The notes under the pieces were generated by a model. That model ran no database searches. It was not told where the DNA came from and worked only from the letters and a program-made list of their open reading frames with translations. From Paralvinella palmiformis (Eukaryota; Annelida; Polychaeta; Terebellida; Alvinellidae), in assembly GCA_025642065.1 (NCBI GenBank), contig JAODUP010000131.1, forward strand, positions 1-64,000: a stretch of DNA of 64,000 nt, read 5' to 3'. How positions within the stretch are numbered: position 1 is the stretch's first letter; each line of letters begins with the position of its first letter. Made by a program: the position numbers and the translations under genes. Of this stretch, positions 1 through 10,144 are shown piece after piece.

Positions 1-463
1 TGTGTCTGTGATTGAACATAATATACTAATAATAGTATACGGGTGAAGGGCTTCAGTAAATGTAAGGTTGGTTGTGACTAACTAATATCAGACCATGATA
101 ATGACAAATTGTATTTTTATTTATAAATTCCAAGGAATTGTTACATGTTTTCTTATGGAAATATTTTTCTATGACTCTTATTATGTACCCTGTAATATTG
201 GCATCTATGTCCATTACAAGGGTAAATAAACTATGAACATTCATTATCTGATGTTGTGGGAATTTGCACATATTTTGAACATAAACTTTCCCAAAGCTAT
301 CAAACATGAGTAGCTGATATCTGGTTTAAAGGTGACAGGAAAAGAAATTTCACATTTCGAAGTAAATATAACATGACAAACAATTATTTTATTCGCTGTC
401 AGATGCACTACCACACTCGAAATAATTCTAACCACCAGCTATCATATTTCCATTAAAATGGTC

Positions 464-933
464 TCTAAATCCTTAATTTCTCAACTTTTACGAGCCATTG
501 CTAGTGTGTACTACACTCGCTAGGGGTTATCGTGTGACGTCATCTTCGACAAACATCACTTTGTGTGACAGCTTTGGTTACAAACGTCTTGATCAGTTGA
601 CAGACAAAATGTCAGATTCCGACGAAAGTTTTGACATTTTCATGGTTATCAAGCCCTACAACTTCGAACCACTCATGATAAAGGATTGCAAACAGTATTG
701 ATTGTGAGAAATTAGCTGCTGCAAGTGCAGATGTGCATCAAGAGCAGCCACCTGTGCCGATGACACCTGGCACCGAACAAGATCCATGGGGCTCTTCTAT
801 ATGTGGCCTATATAGGAATGTGCCACCTTCGGTGGAATACTTACTAGACTTGTTTAACAGTTTAGTAGTGTCTACACAGCCATAAGAAGCTTTGAGTAGA
901 CCTAAGTAATTTATTTGCGAATAAGTGAAATAT
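464..933 (+). pseudogene. Decayed P2RX7-like coding unit, copy 1
   Basis: First of two tandem, diverged copies of a unit of about 470 bp. From the ATG at 609 it reads an acidic start (MSDSDESFDIF) followed by KPYNFEP, then hits a stop near 699. A second open stretch in another frame (about 705-883) is rich in Ala, Pro and Gln and reads LAAASADVHQEQPPVP. The order 'acidic N-terminus, then PY-FEP' is what I recall from invertebrate proteins carrying the zinc-binding intracellular domain named after P2X7, but the Cys-rich part is absent. I read it as a frameshifted remnant. Assignment is tentative. Confidence 0.35.
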
Positions 934-937
934 GTTC

Positions 938-1547
938 CCTAAATCCTTAATTTCTGTACTTTCACGAGCCCTTGCTAGTGTGTACTACACTCGCTAAGGA
1001 TTATCGTGTGACGTCATCTTTGACAGACATCACCTTGTGCGACAGCTTTGTTTACGAGCGTCTTGACCAGTTGACAGACAAAACGTCAGATTCGGACGAA
1101 AGTTTTTACATTTTCAGGGATACCAAGCCCTACCACTTTGAACAACTCGCGAAAAATGTTCACAGACTATTAATTGTGAGGAATTAGCTGCAGCAAGTGC
1201 ATCTAGAGTAGCCACCTGTGCCGCCAACACCCGGCCCCGGTCCACAACAAGAGTTGGATTGGCGTGTATTTGTTTGTTTGGTATAAACTTAATTGATAGG
1301 TCAACACACTGCGGCCTGAATGGGAATATTTCCCTCTTTCTATCAAATAACGTCATTTAAAATAAATTGATATTTGTAGGTACACGAGAGTCCGGTGGAT
1401 GCATGAGGACTCTCCCATATGTGGCCGCTACAGGAATGTGCCGCCCTCGTTGGCTAGTTTAACAGTTTAGTTGTGTCCACAATACACAGCCATAAGAAGC
1501 TTTGAGTAGGCCTAAGTAATTTGTTTTTCTGCTAATAAGTGAAATTT
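938..1547 (+). pseudogene. Decayed P2RX7-like coding unit, copy 2
   Basis: Second copy of the preceding unit, starting with the same CTAAATCCTTAATTTCT and ending with the same AGCTTTGAGTAG..CTAAGTAATTTG tail. It keeps the motifs SDSDESF and KPYHFEQLA in frame, but the start Met is lost. About 140 bp near 1245-1385 has no counterpart in copy 1. Both units share 5' and 3' ends, so this looks like a tandem genomic duplication, not two independent insertions. Confidence 0.35.
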
Positions 1548-1619
1548 TACTTTATTCACTAATGGTTGAATGTTCAATAGTTTTCTCCCAAGATTACCCT
1601 ATTATCGCTCATACATACC

Positions 1620-1813
1620 CTATTCAGTTTCTCCATCAAACTGCTGATTCGTTTAGGCTTAACATTACCCAATTTGTCGAATATAGTTGGAATGGCATAT
1701 TCTGTTAGCCTGACACTCTTCATGTCATAGACGGCGAAATAACGAAGATACGTTCCTCAAAGTGGTAAGCTGGCTTCAACTGCCCTCTGTTCATGTTTCG
1801 CAGCCAATCACGG
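1620..1813 (-). pseudogene. THAP-domain relic
   Basis: On the minus strand the sequence reads RDWLRNMNR, then HFEERIF; after one frame change it continues RYFAVYDM..RLTEYAIPTIF. This matches the second half of a THAP zinc-finger domain: the Trp of the helix, the His-Phe of the C2CH site, and the closing A-V/I-P-T-I-F motif. The Cys before HF is replaced by Ala and there is a one-base frameshift, so the domain cannot be functional. THAP domains occur in host regulators and in P-element-type transposases; the rest of the protein is not visible here. Confidence 0.5.
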
Positions 1814-2212
1814 AAAAGAGTCTTGTTTTGAGAGAATTAATGCATATTCCATCCACTGGCAGATCCATTTGCTCAATTATTTGCACAACACACAACACGT
1901 AACACATGTTAAACAACACCACTTGAGTGTTTGGCGTCTTTATTTGTCAAACATGACGTTTTCCGAAGATTCTCGATTAAAGCTCTGGGATGTTTTAAAA
2001 CCACTGTAACTTTATTTCTAAGGAAAAAATGTATTATATCTCTGACTGAAATTAATTTTAATAAATAACAACGACATTTTGACTAATTAAAACTTTTGCT
2101 GTGACCTTTCAGGTAATCTTTAGTTTGGTTAAAATAATAAAATCTTATTATTGAAAAATTTATTTTAGTTTATTAGGATGTTTGGCAAAAGTTTCAGTTT
2201 TGTCACATAGAT

Positions 2213-2388
2213 GATGATGATGATGATGATGGTGATTGGTGTTTTACGGCCACTTTTGTGCATATGGTAGGCTAATGAAGCGAAGTCAAAGATGAAACAA
2301 TCTTCAGATATGCCCACGCCGAGATTCGAACTCAGGTTGTAGTGATCTGTGGTCCAACACGCTACCGCTAGACCACAGAGGCGCCCCC
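2213..2388 (-). mobile_element. tRNA-derived SINE, family 1, near complete
   Basis: On the minus strand it has a tRNA-like head with an A box (GTGGTCTAGCGGTAGCGTG) and a B box (AGTTCGAATCTC). The body contains GGGCATATCTGAAG and the 3' end GTGGCCGTAAAACACCAATC, followed by a (CAT)n tail. The head does not fold with a matching acceptor stem, so this is not a tRNA gene. At least seven more copies or fragments lie in the window. Confidence 0.8.
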
Positions 2389-2592
2389 TGTCACATAGAA
2401 AATCTATCTCATACTTCTATATTATTAGGCTGGATTTACAAAGTGGTTGGACATGATTTAATATTTTGGGGTACTATAAATGTAAATCTCTAAACGTTGT
2501 TAAAACCTTAAAATACCTTTAAAATTCGGGACTACTTGATATATGATATACGATATATTTATTTTCCAAATTCCAAAACTGATACATCATAC

Positions 2593-2644
2593 GATGATTG
2601 GTGCTTTACGGCCACTTTTGTGCATATGGTAGGCTAAATGGGCC
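2593..2644 (-). mobile_element. SINE family 1, 3' fragment
   Basis: Holds only the 3' end of family 1 (minus strand GGCCCATTTAGCCTACC... to the GATGAT-type tail). It lies about 200 bp from the full copy at 2213 in the same orientation. Confidence 0.65.
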
Positions 2645-2919
2645 TGGCACATCATACAATAACTTAATTATATATTATATCCATCATATAATTAAATATA
2701 AAATTTTAGGAGACCGATGTCTTATCATCAACCTCAAGGTAACGTAAATGTTGAAATTACATGTAACTATTGATGACTACAACAATAAGCAGGATCTAAA
2801 TGCCAGGTCATGGTGACACGGATACGAACACGCGGGATAGAAAAACGGTAGACCAAGATCAGGAATTATCATTATCAGCTTATCAACTGACAATGTTTAC
2901 AACAGGAATTTGCACTTTA

Positions 2920-3075
2920 AACTCTGTGTGTGTGTGTGTGTGTGTGTTAGGATACATATAGAGAGGCAGAGGCACAGAATATCAACATATCTAAACATCC
3001 TTTGAGACCTCTACCTCCATAAATCTAAATAAAACTATACATACATCAATCTAAATATATACTTCCACATATCGA
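2920..3075 (+). repeat. Interspersed module M: (TG)n followed by a shared 130-bp segment
   Basis: A (TG)n tract at 2926-2947 is followed by TTAGGATACATATAGAGAGG and about 120 bp that recur near 22195-22325, again behind a (TG)n tract. No coding potential is evident. The class of the element is unknown. Confidence 0.6.
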
Positions 3076-3117
3076 TACATATATGCGTAGACCTATACAT
3101 TTGTCTGGTCTACCCAT

Positions 3118-3420
3118 CAGCCTGTGGGAACCAGCTAATTCGCTTTTCGTACGCGACAAATATGTCACGCCCACAGGAAAACGGTTCATCTAGGCTACGC
3201 ACAAAAAGCGGGTGCAAAAATAAAAAAGTACTATTTGACACCACAGCTCGCAGTTTACAACAGGTGCATGTGGTTCAATAGTATACAAGATACATTTTTG
3301 ACACCACAGCTTACATTCAGTAACAATTTGCTGTGGCTCAAAGGTAGCCTATACATAAAACATTTCGATACCACAGATGCTGATCTCGGCTCTTTTGCTG
3401 CAAATCATCACCGTTGATTA
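3118..3420 (+). repeat. Interspersed module B, copy 1
   Basis: Contains GCTAATTCGCTTTTCGTACG, GACAAATATGTCACGCC and a partly repeated block built on TTTGACACCACAGCT. The same block occurs at 21651-21935, and a more diverged copy lies at about 16697-16870, all on the plus strand. Short inverted halves (CCACAGC...GCTGTGG) recur inside. I do not recognise a known family. Confidence 0.6.
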
Positions 3421-4679
3421 CAAATTTGCTATACAACTATTCATTTGCTAAATTTGTATTGTATATTTAACGCACATCTGATGGAATTGCGCGATGCATA
3501 GATGGTTACCAACTTAATTGGTTTGATTGATTCAGGCTAAGTTATATCGGAATTAAACGTGAAATGATTCAATCGTATTAACGTTAAATTGGTTTGCTGT
3601 AAATGTCGATTTCGTGTTTCTTAGATTAGAACATCTGAATGAATAATTACGATTACAGTTATCATGGAATGAATAAATACATTTTCGTACCAGATCATTA
3701 TCATCCAGTAGAAATTAGAGTTAATTAAACCTCAGTTTTGAATCAAATTGGCAAAATTCATAATAAATAATAAGACAATATATAACAACACAATATAAAA
3801 GGATTTAAACTCTATTTTCTGCTGGTCTGGTTATTGTATTGTAAAAAAGGTGATTTAACTTTTGGTCTTGTCTCCTCTCTGGAGCCAATCATCCCCTCTG
3901 CCTTCAGACAATCTTCAATGTGAAATGAAATTTGTTTTTCTATATAGCTATTAATTTCTTTTTGGGCGCGGGAGGGGGGTAGAAACAACACAACAACAGC
4001 TATCTTGGTCCTTCAGTTCACAATGTAGATTAATCATTAATCATTTTAGTATTATAATTTCTTGTATATATTGTTATGTGACCTGAATAAATATATCTAT
4101 CTATCAGTCTGTCTGTCTATCTATGTCTGTCTGTCTGTCTGTCTAGAATTAAATCATTAGGTTAGTGATATTTTAGGTCTAAAGCTGACAGTTATCACGA
4201 CATTACCTTAGGCATGTTTAAATAAACAGAGTGTCAGCTCAGTCTGTATTTAATTTATTCGATCTATTCACTGCGCATCCAGGGTTCATTCAATTTTGAA
4301 CACGACTTTCTTTTCATTGATTAAAAAGTAGTAAGTAAACATTTAGAAACGTCTTCAAAAAGCTAACATTTTTGGCAAGGCTATGAACATAACGAATAAC
4401 GTCGCGTAATGAGTCAACAGCTAAGTGAAATCCACTCGGAATCCACCTAAAACTTTTCAATAAGTAATAAATGCTTAAAATTTATAAGCATTAAATGGAG
4501 CATTATGGTGAGATGGCCAATTTCAGTTATGAGATCGGCAATAAAAATGTAATTCTGTGAGTGTGTAATGTTATGTGTTCATAACGTGTTCATGTTTTAC
4601 CTGTATGGCGTTCCGTAAATAAACATCTAACGGAAGTCAGTCAATGTCAAGGCCTCTTGGTGTCCGAGTTATCTCCAAA
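3421..4679. other. Intergenic, no supported gene
   Basis: AT-rich sequence with one TCTA/TCTG microsatellite at about 4092-4144. I see no exon-like open stretch with splice sites. Confidence 0.5.
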
Positions 4680-4799
4680 GACTATTTATAACAAGACGTG
4701 TTACTTCGCGTTTTAACATCGGACGCCATTTTTAATTCATGGAGCCCCAGGGCCCTAGCGGCCGGAGGTAGATTGTCACGGACAGCTCCCTTCGTTAAC

Positions 4800-4887
4800 A
4801 TGGCGCCTAATGTCACTGGTTCATTCTGCGCCGCTTTCGGCTGCAGTAACAGAAAAAAAGGATGCACAAATAAAGACATCCCCGAAA
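4800..4887 (+). CDS. Candidate first exon of a THAP-domain protein (partial)
   Basis: From the ATG at 4800 the frame reads MAPNVTGSFCAAFGCSNRKK and ends at a possible donor (GAAA|GTAAAT after 4887). The pattern Met, short linker, then C-A-A-x-x-C-x-N-R matches the opening of THAP zinc fingers, which bind DNA. Upstream lies a higher-GC stretch with a CGCCATTTTT motif at about 4724-4733, as in housekeeping promoters. I could not find a second exon with the Trp, Cys-x2-His and AVPTIF parts, so this may be a dead start exon or the head of a gene whose other exons are decayed. Confidence 0.35.
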
Positions 4888-4899
4888 GTAAATGAAAGC

Positions 4900-5755
4900 T
4901 AGTGTAAAAATTTGATATGATCTGCATTTTTTTAAATAAAGGATATTTAAAAAAATAAGCATAACAATTTGAAATAGACACGCCCCTACTTGACATGACC
5001 CAAGCAGTAGGCCCAAGCAAAATCTATCTAGATCTATATTTGTTTCAGACAAAATCTGATTAAATTTTATTGAACAATATCAACCTATTAATCACAAAAT
5101 CGGTATGTAAGATATACATAAGCTTACAGTTACATGTACTGGAGCCACTGATGATGTTATGGGCGGGAGGTATATTTTACTTTATTATTGTTAATAATAT
5201 AATTGGAGTTCTAAAATTACATTACTGTAATCAGAAAATTTTTCCCTAATTACAATAATTATTAGTAGCTGAGTATTTACATGATCACCTGCATCCATAT
5301 TTATTTTTAAACATAAGCAATTGGTACTTATTAATATATATGGACTTCTATTTATAATTTAAATGTTATGAAATTAATTATTAAATACCTCAACTAGTGG
5401 TAGAAACATTCGTTTTGTTATTTTTTCTATTGACAGAAGTAAAAGATGGGTCTTGTTATAAATAGTCTTTGATATTAAAACTTAACATTGCATCATAATA
5501 CCAGACATGAAGTGGAAATATAATTAGTAATATTCATACGTAATTGTCGTAGTAATAAAAGTACACCTGATCTAAATGGGGCCTTTAAATATCGAAGGCC
5601 AGATACTGTGATCTTAAGGTTCGCGTTTATATAAATTTCCAGTATAATACTTTGGATTATGTATCGAATAGATCTAAACCTGACGAGCACAGTGGCTCTA
5701 TATTATCATTATTATAGAGAGAGATGCCTGCTGGCATATTTGTGCTCTATGTAAT
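4900..5755. other. Intergenic, no supported gene
   Basis: AT-rich. No open stretch here has recognisable protein similarity or paired splice sites. Confidence 0.45.
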
Positions 5756-6665
5756 TTATATTTGCAGTTCTAATATATGTCTATATGAGCCAGGTATAGC
5801 TTGCCTAATTCTCAGATGGTCTATTAAGGTACAATTGATTTGACACTTGTTATTAAGTTCATCCTGGCTCATAAAATTACCGACGGAGTCCAGCATGTCT
5901 CCTACACGAACTACCCGAATACTGTTTAATGGACAATTCTGATATGTTCCTATTGAACCATATATTGTTTCATATGCGATTTCCGAGATTATGTTTTTAC
6001 GTACGGTATTTAGATCATGCATAGTATTTCTATAAAATTTAGGTAGCTTTTCTAATATGTTTTTTGTTTATTCTTAACAAGTATTCGAAAGGTAACCGAA
6101 CTATGTAATCTTAAATCAGTTTCCACGAGGAGATAGGATTATTTATTGGGCCCTTAACCCATGTCATCTTTAGTTATTTCATTTTCCTGGTCATGTCAAT
6201 CAACTTAAGGCCCCCTTGTACTATTTGTTTGATCATTGTGTTTCTTGCTATTTTATTTACCTTTCCATTCCATAGAAATTCACAAAAGTCTCTTTTATTA
6301 TATTTTCATGTGGTATCTAATGCAGTACATGGATGCATTAAAAGTGATGCAGCGAGGCTGTTTGTCACTCTCATTTTTCCTTTGAGAGATAGATTTCTTT
6401 ACTTCCACATATTAAATATGGTCCTAATCTTTTTTTTTAATTCTTGGTTCAAAGTTATATTTTCTACTTTCTATTTCAATTTTACACAATAATTGTCAAC
6501 GGTCTCCTTTTTTTCTGGTTATTTGAGTTAATTGTTTTATGTTCTTCCAGAAATATTTATAAACATCTGCTTGGAGACCATCTATTCCAGGAGTTTGACC
6601 GTTTTTAATTTGTTAACCGCTTCAGCAGACGTATTTTCATTTATTTCTACTTCATATTTCATTTT
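5756..6665 (-). pseudogene. L1/Tx1-like LINE relic (reverse transcriptase to C-terminus)
   Basis: Reading the minus strand downward, the first block has the RT motif GQTPGIDGLQADVYKYFW (about 6600-6540). Next comes FLWNGKVNKIARNTMIKQ followed by GGLKLIDM (about 6280-6200). The last stretch ends with RVGDMLDSVGNFMS and HLRIRQAIPGSY (to 5760). These are in order and match the RT, connection and C-terminal parts of L1/Tx1-type ORF2 proteins. Several frameshifts and stops and the loss of most of the RT palm show it is dead. Confidence 0.65.
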
Positions 6666-8440
6666 TCACTAGTCGTTAGTTTGGGACATTTTAAAATCTT
6701 ATTATAATATTCTCAGTTTTCTGACGTGGATTGTCTTCGTTCGAGAAGATGAACCGGATCATTGATTGTGTTTATATTCAACTGAATTATCAATTTATTC
6801 GGACAGTTTCTTTTTTCAAGATTTAAAACAAAGGAATTTTGTAAATTTCGGAGTTGAGAACTAAATGATCAAATACCAATATCTGGTGGTTGTGAATAAT
6901 AAATATGGTCTCTTCTGAGGTGATAGTTTTCCGAGTAAAACCAGAATCTCATGGTCGCATTTCTGACAATTCCGGAGAAAAAAATCTGAATATTTCATCA
7001 TTTTCCTCCGACTTCTCATACAGCGCAATCGGATAGAAGTAACTGGCTCGCACGTGAATAGGTCACATGCACATGCACTAGTGGCATCTAACAAGGTGAC
7101 CCCGGCATCAAACCGAATGTACGTCAACATGCATGGGACAAATGGCCGAAACTTGTTTGACGATCAACTCACTGTCATTCATCTATCTAATTTGTTCAAG
7201 GTCGTGTACATTATAAGAATAAGTTTAAAATAACAATCGTCATCTTCGTATTCTAATGATTGATGCCGATTATTTGCTTTAGCTTAAACTTTTCCAAATT
7301 TTATTGCAAAGAATAACCCATATAATTATTTTGCTGATGTCCCGTCAATGCTATCTGTTTGCGATATATAGCTTATTCTGTCTAACGCTAAGAATGTTTT
7401 ATTCTATCTACAGATGTAGCGCTCATAAATGTCTTAGGTATGGCAAGTCAAATTAAAGCGTCAGGTTCAGCACATCGTAATTGCCCGGCAACTAAAATAA
7501 CGTGGAAACCTCGCAGAATCCACATTAATCCATCAAATTATTTCAATGTGGAAATTGGTTTTATTTGAAAGTTGAAGGTGGATGAGGAATTCTTCGTTGG
7601 AGACCATATGAGGAGTTCTACGCTGATTCCAGGTTTATATGATATAGCTGCATCTAAGGAATAGCTAGTTTATCATAGAGGAAACGTCGACACGAATTGT
7701 AGTAGTAACAGCCGCAGCAGCGGTACAGATCTAATACACATCAATATAAAGCACACTAGAAGTGTTTAAGGAGCTCCAGTAATGGCAACATTTGATGGTG
7801 AATGTTATGGCCACATTGAAGAGGACAAAATAAGGTAAAACTGCCACACAGGATTTAGCTTCCATAGAAGTCACATGCCTCAGAACAACCATTAAAAACC
7901 GATCCCCGGAACCAGCATTAAACAAACGACCCCCGGAACCAGCATTAAATAAACGGGAGCCTGCAGCTGTGTTGCATGGCGATTTACTCGTGTAGTCGCC
8001 GATAAATGTCTTTCTTAAAAGCTGTATACAGGTTATTTACCAGATATATTTGGATTTTATTTATAGTCCATTAAGGGTATGTGATCTCCAGATCATAATT
8101 TTGCATTTAATGGCATAGACTTCATCCAATAGATATATGCCACTAAACTAAGTAAAGTTTAGCGCGATTTGTATGGCTGTCATGGTCCGGCCTGTCTAGT
8201 TCAAGTTTATTTTTTGTAAAAACTTTGCCATCTGACATGACGATGTGAATGGATAAAATCAATGATCAGATAGATTATAATTCAGTGGGTGATTCCTATT
8301 ACTGTAACATTGGTATTATGTATGATATCGTGTATTGAAAGTGAACTGTTTTATTTTCTGAATCAGCCATTCGGCAATGTTTACTGCATGTAAATGTCAA
8401 AGGTGTTAATACTTTAAAAAATATTTAATAATTTACAGAT
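6666..8440. other. Intergenic, no supported gene
   Basis: Holds one short direct duplication at about 7895-7955 (CCCCGGAACCAGCATTAAA twice, 31 bp apart). Open stretches near 6861-7130 (minus) and 7570-7650 (plus) have no recognisable similarity. Confidence 0.45.
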
Positions 8441-8454
8441 GTTATATATATATA

Positions 8455-8530
8455 TTGGTACGTGGGAACCAATCACACACACACAATATATATATATATA
8501 TATATATATATGATTGGTTCCCACGTACAA
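8455..8530. repeat. Inverted repeat with AC/AT microsatellite loop
   Basis: The left arm at 8455-8475 (TTGGTACGTGGGAACCAATC...) pairs with the right arm at 8511-8530 (TGATTGGTTCCCACGTACAA). There is one indel in about 20 pairs. The loop is (CA)n then (AT)n. It could extrude as a cruciform. Confidence 0.85.
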
Positions 8531-9347
8531 GTAAAAATAATATTTCCAAAACTTGCAAATTATCCTTTATGTCTACATTAAATATTAAAACATCTTCATT
8601 AAAATCAATTTACATTGAGCTAAAAGTTTAATTTTAAAATAATTTATTGAAATCCATGCTAAAAATGCCTACGAGTAAACATGAATAACGACGGCTTAGC
8701 TGTGTCACTCATCTGGAAAGATCGGTCCGCTCAATCCTGATAAAGAGTGCGTTAAATCCTTTGGAAAGACACAATCGTTCAGCTGAAATATTAGTCTCAG
8801 TCTCCGTGTAATATGAAATAATTTGCTGAAAGATTTCCCGTATTTACAGTTAGTAAAAAGTGGCCATTCCCTGTTAACAGTGGGCGCCATAGCTAACCAG
8901 GGACCGCAGTGTATTAGTGACAGTACTATGGGTGAGTATACACTCAAAATAGGAACAGGCGGCCTAACTCCAGTTCAAGATTAGACCAGAAATTCGAAGC
9001 AACATTGGCATATGCTCTTCACAAGTTCGTACAGTTAGAGAAAGGTAGCTGGACTCCAGCTGGAAGAGGCATACTTCTCTTATGTAAGACTCTTTGTCTG
9101 TTGGTCACGTCTTGGGAGACCGAACAGCCTTTATATGAATGCTCCAGATGGAACAACTAAGAACATAGTTCATCATGAAGCCCCTAGCCGAGAATTGTTT
9201 GCCAACGTTTTGCCGGAAGTCCGGTTGGTTTAAGTCGTGTATCTCTGTTACAAAGAATATAAGTGCTGTATTTGAACCAATTGGTCACCAATCGAGTGCT
9301 CTATTTGCCGCACAATCCCCGGGTAGCCTGCTAGAATCGAATCAAAT
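8531..9347. other. Intergenic, no supported gene
   Basis: Higher GC than its surroundings between about 8700 and 9340. The open stretches, including one at 8705-8947 on the minus strand, are not recognisable. Confidence 0.4.
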
Positions 9348-9690
9348 GTAAAACATTAACTGTGAAGTGTCTAGCTGTCTGTAAGCGGTCTTCGCCTGTA
9401 GGTGGCAAGCCTGCTGGAACATGATACCAACAGTGTTGTCCCAAGCTGTACCAATCAGTAAAACATTAACTGTGAAGTGTCTAGCTGTCTGTAAGCGGTC
9501 TTCGCCTGTAGGTGGCAAGCCTGCTGGAAGATGATACCAACAGTGTTGTCCCAAGCTGTACCAATCAGTAAAACATTAACTGTGAAGTGTCTAGCTGTCT
9601 GTAAGCGGTCTTCGCCTGTTGTACTTGAAGTAGGTGGTAAGCCTGCTGGAAGATGATACCAACAATGTTGTCCCAAGCTGTACCAATCAT
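9348..9690. repeat. 110-bp tandem repeat, three copies
   Basis: Unit starts GTAAAACATTAACTGTGAAG at 9348, 9458 and 9568. The first two units are almost identical; the third carries an extra 12 bp (TTGTACTTGAAG). The frame stays partly open on the minus strand only because the repeats lack stops there; I do not read it as coding. It lies about 460 bp beyond the scramblase stop codon. Confidence 0.9.
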
Positions 9691-9859
9691 GTACACAATA
9701 TTTTACCTTGCAAGAATACATATCTGTAAGCGTTCTCACACTTGATTAATATGCAACAAGAAATAGCTGTTGTTCTAATCTTCACATTTATTTTATTATT
9801 AATTTTTTAAGGTAATACAAGTATGTGCTTTAAATAAGCATATAAGAACACTCTCTATG

Positions 9860-9860
<1 letters not shown>

Positions 9861-9893
<33 letters not shown>
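9861..9893. repeat. (TA)n microsatellite
   Basis: An uninterrupted TA run of roughly 16 units, in the likely 3' flank of the scramblase gene. Confidence 0.9.
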
Positions 9894-9896
<3 letters not shown>

Positions 9897-10144
9897 GGTT
9901 TTATTTAATTATCTGTTTAAAAAATATATATATACATAAATATAAACAGAGTGTAGAACGTTTTACATCTGTATTAAATGATTATTTAAAACATATTCAA
10001 TTTATATACGTATTCCTGGTGCTCCATCGATTAAAGCGTATTGTAACAGTTTTGCTTTGAAACATATTTAGAAAAAATTGCATACGAGTTTGTTGAATTA
10101 ATAAATGCAAACTATTGTGAAGGTAGGACGTATCTTTTGTCAGT

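Noticed and set aside
2315..2388. tRNA gene on the minus strand
   Set aside because: Same reason: a SINE head with many diverged copies, followed by a shared body and a simple-repeat tail.
6193..6492. 99-codon plus-strand hydrophobic frame
   Set aside because: It is the reverse shadow of the L1-like relic, whose minus-strand reading has recognisable RT motifs.
6960..7040. Second exon for the THAP-like start at 4800 (FHHFPP reading)
   Set aside because: An in-frame stop lies two codons upstream, no acceptor fits the phase, and the Trp and Cys-x2-His parts are absent.
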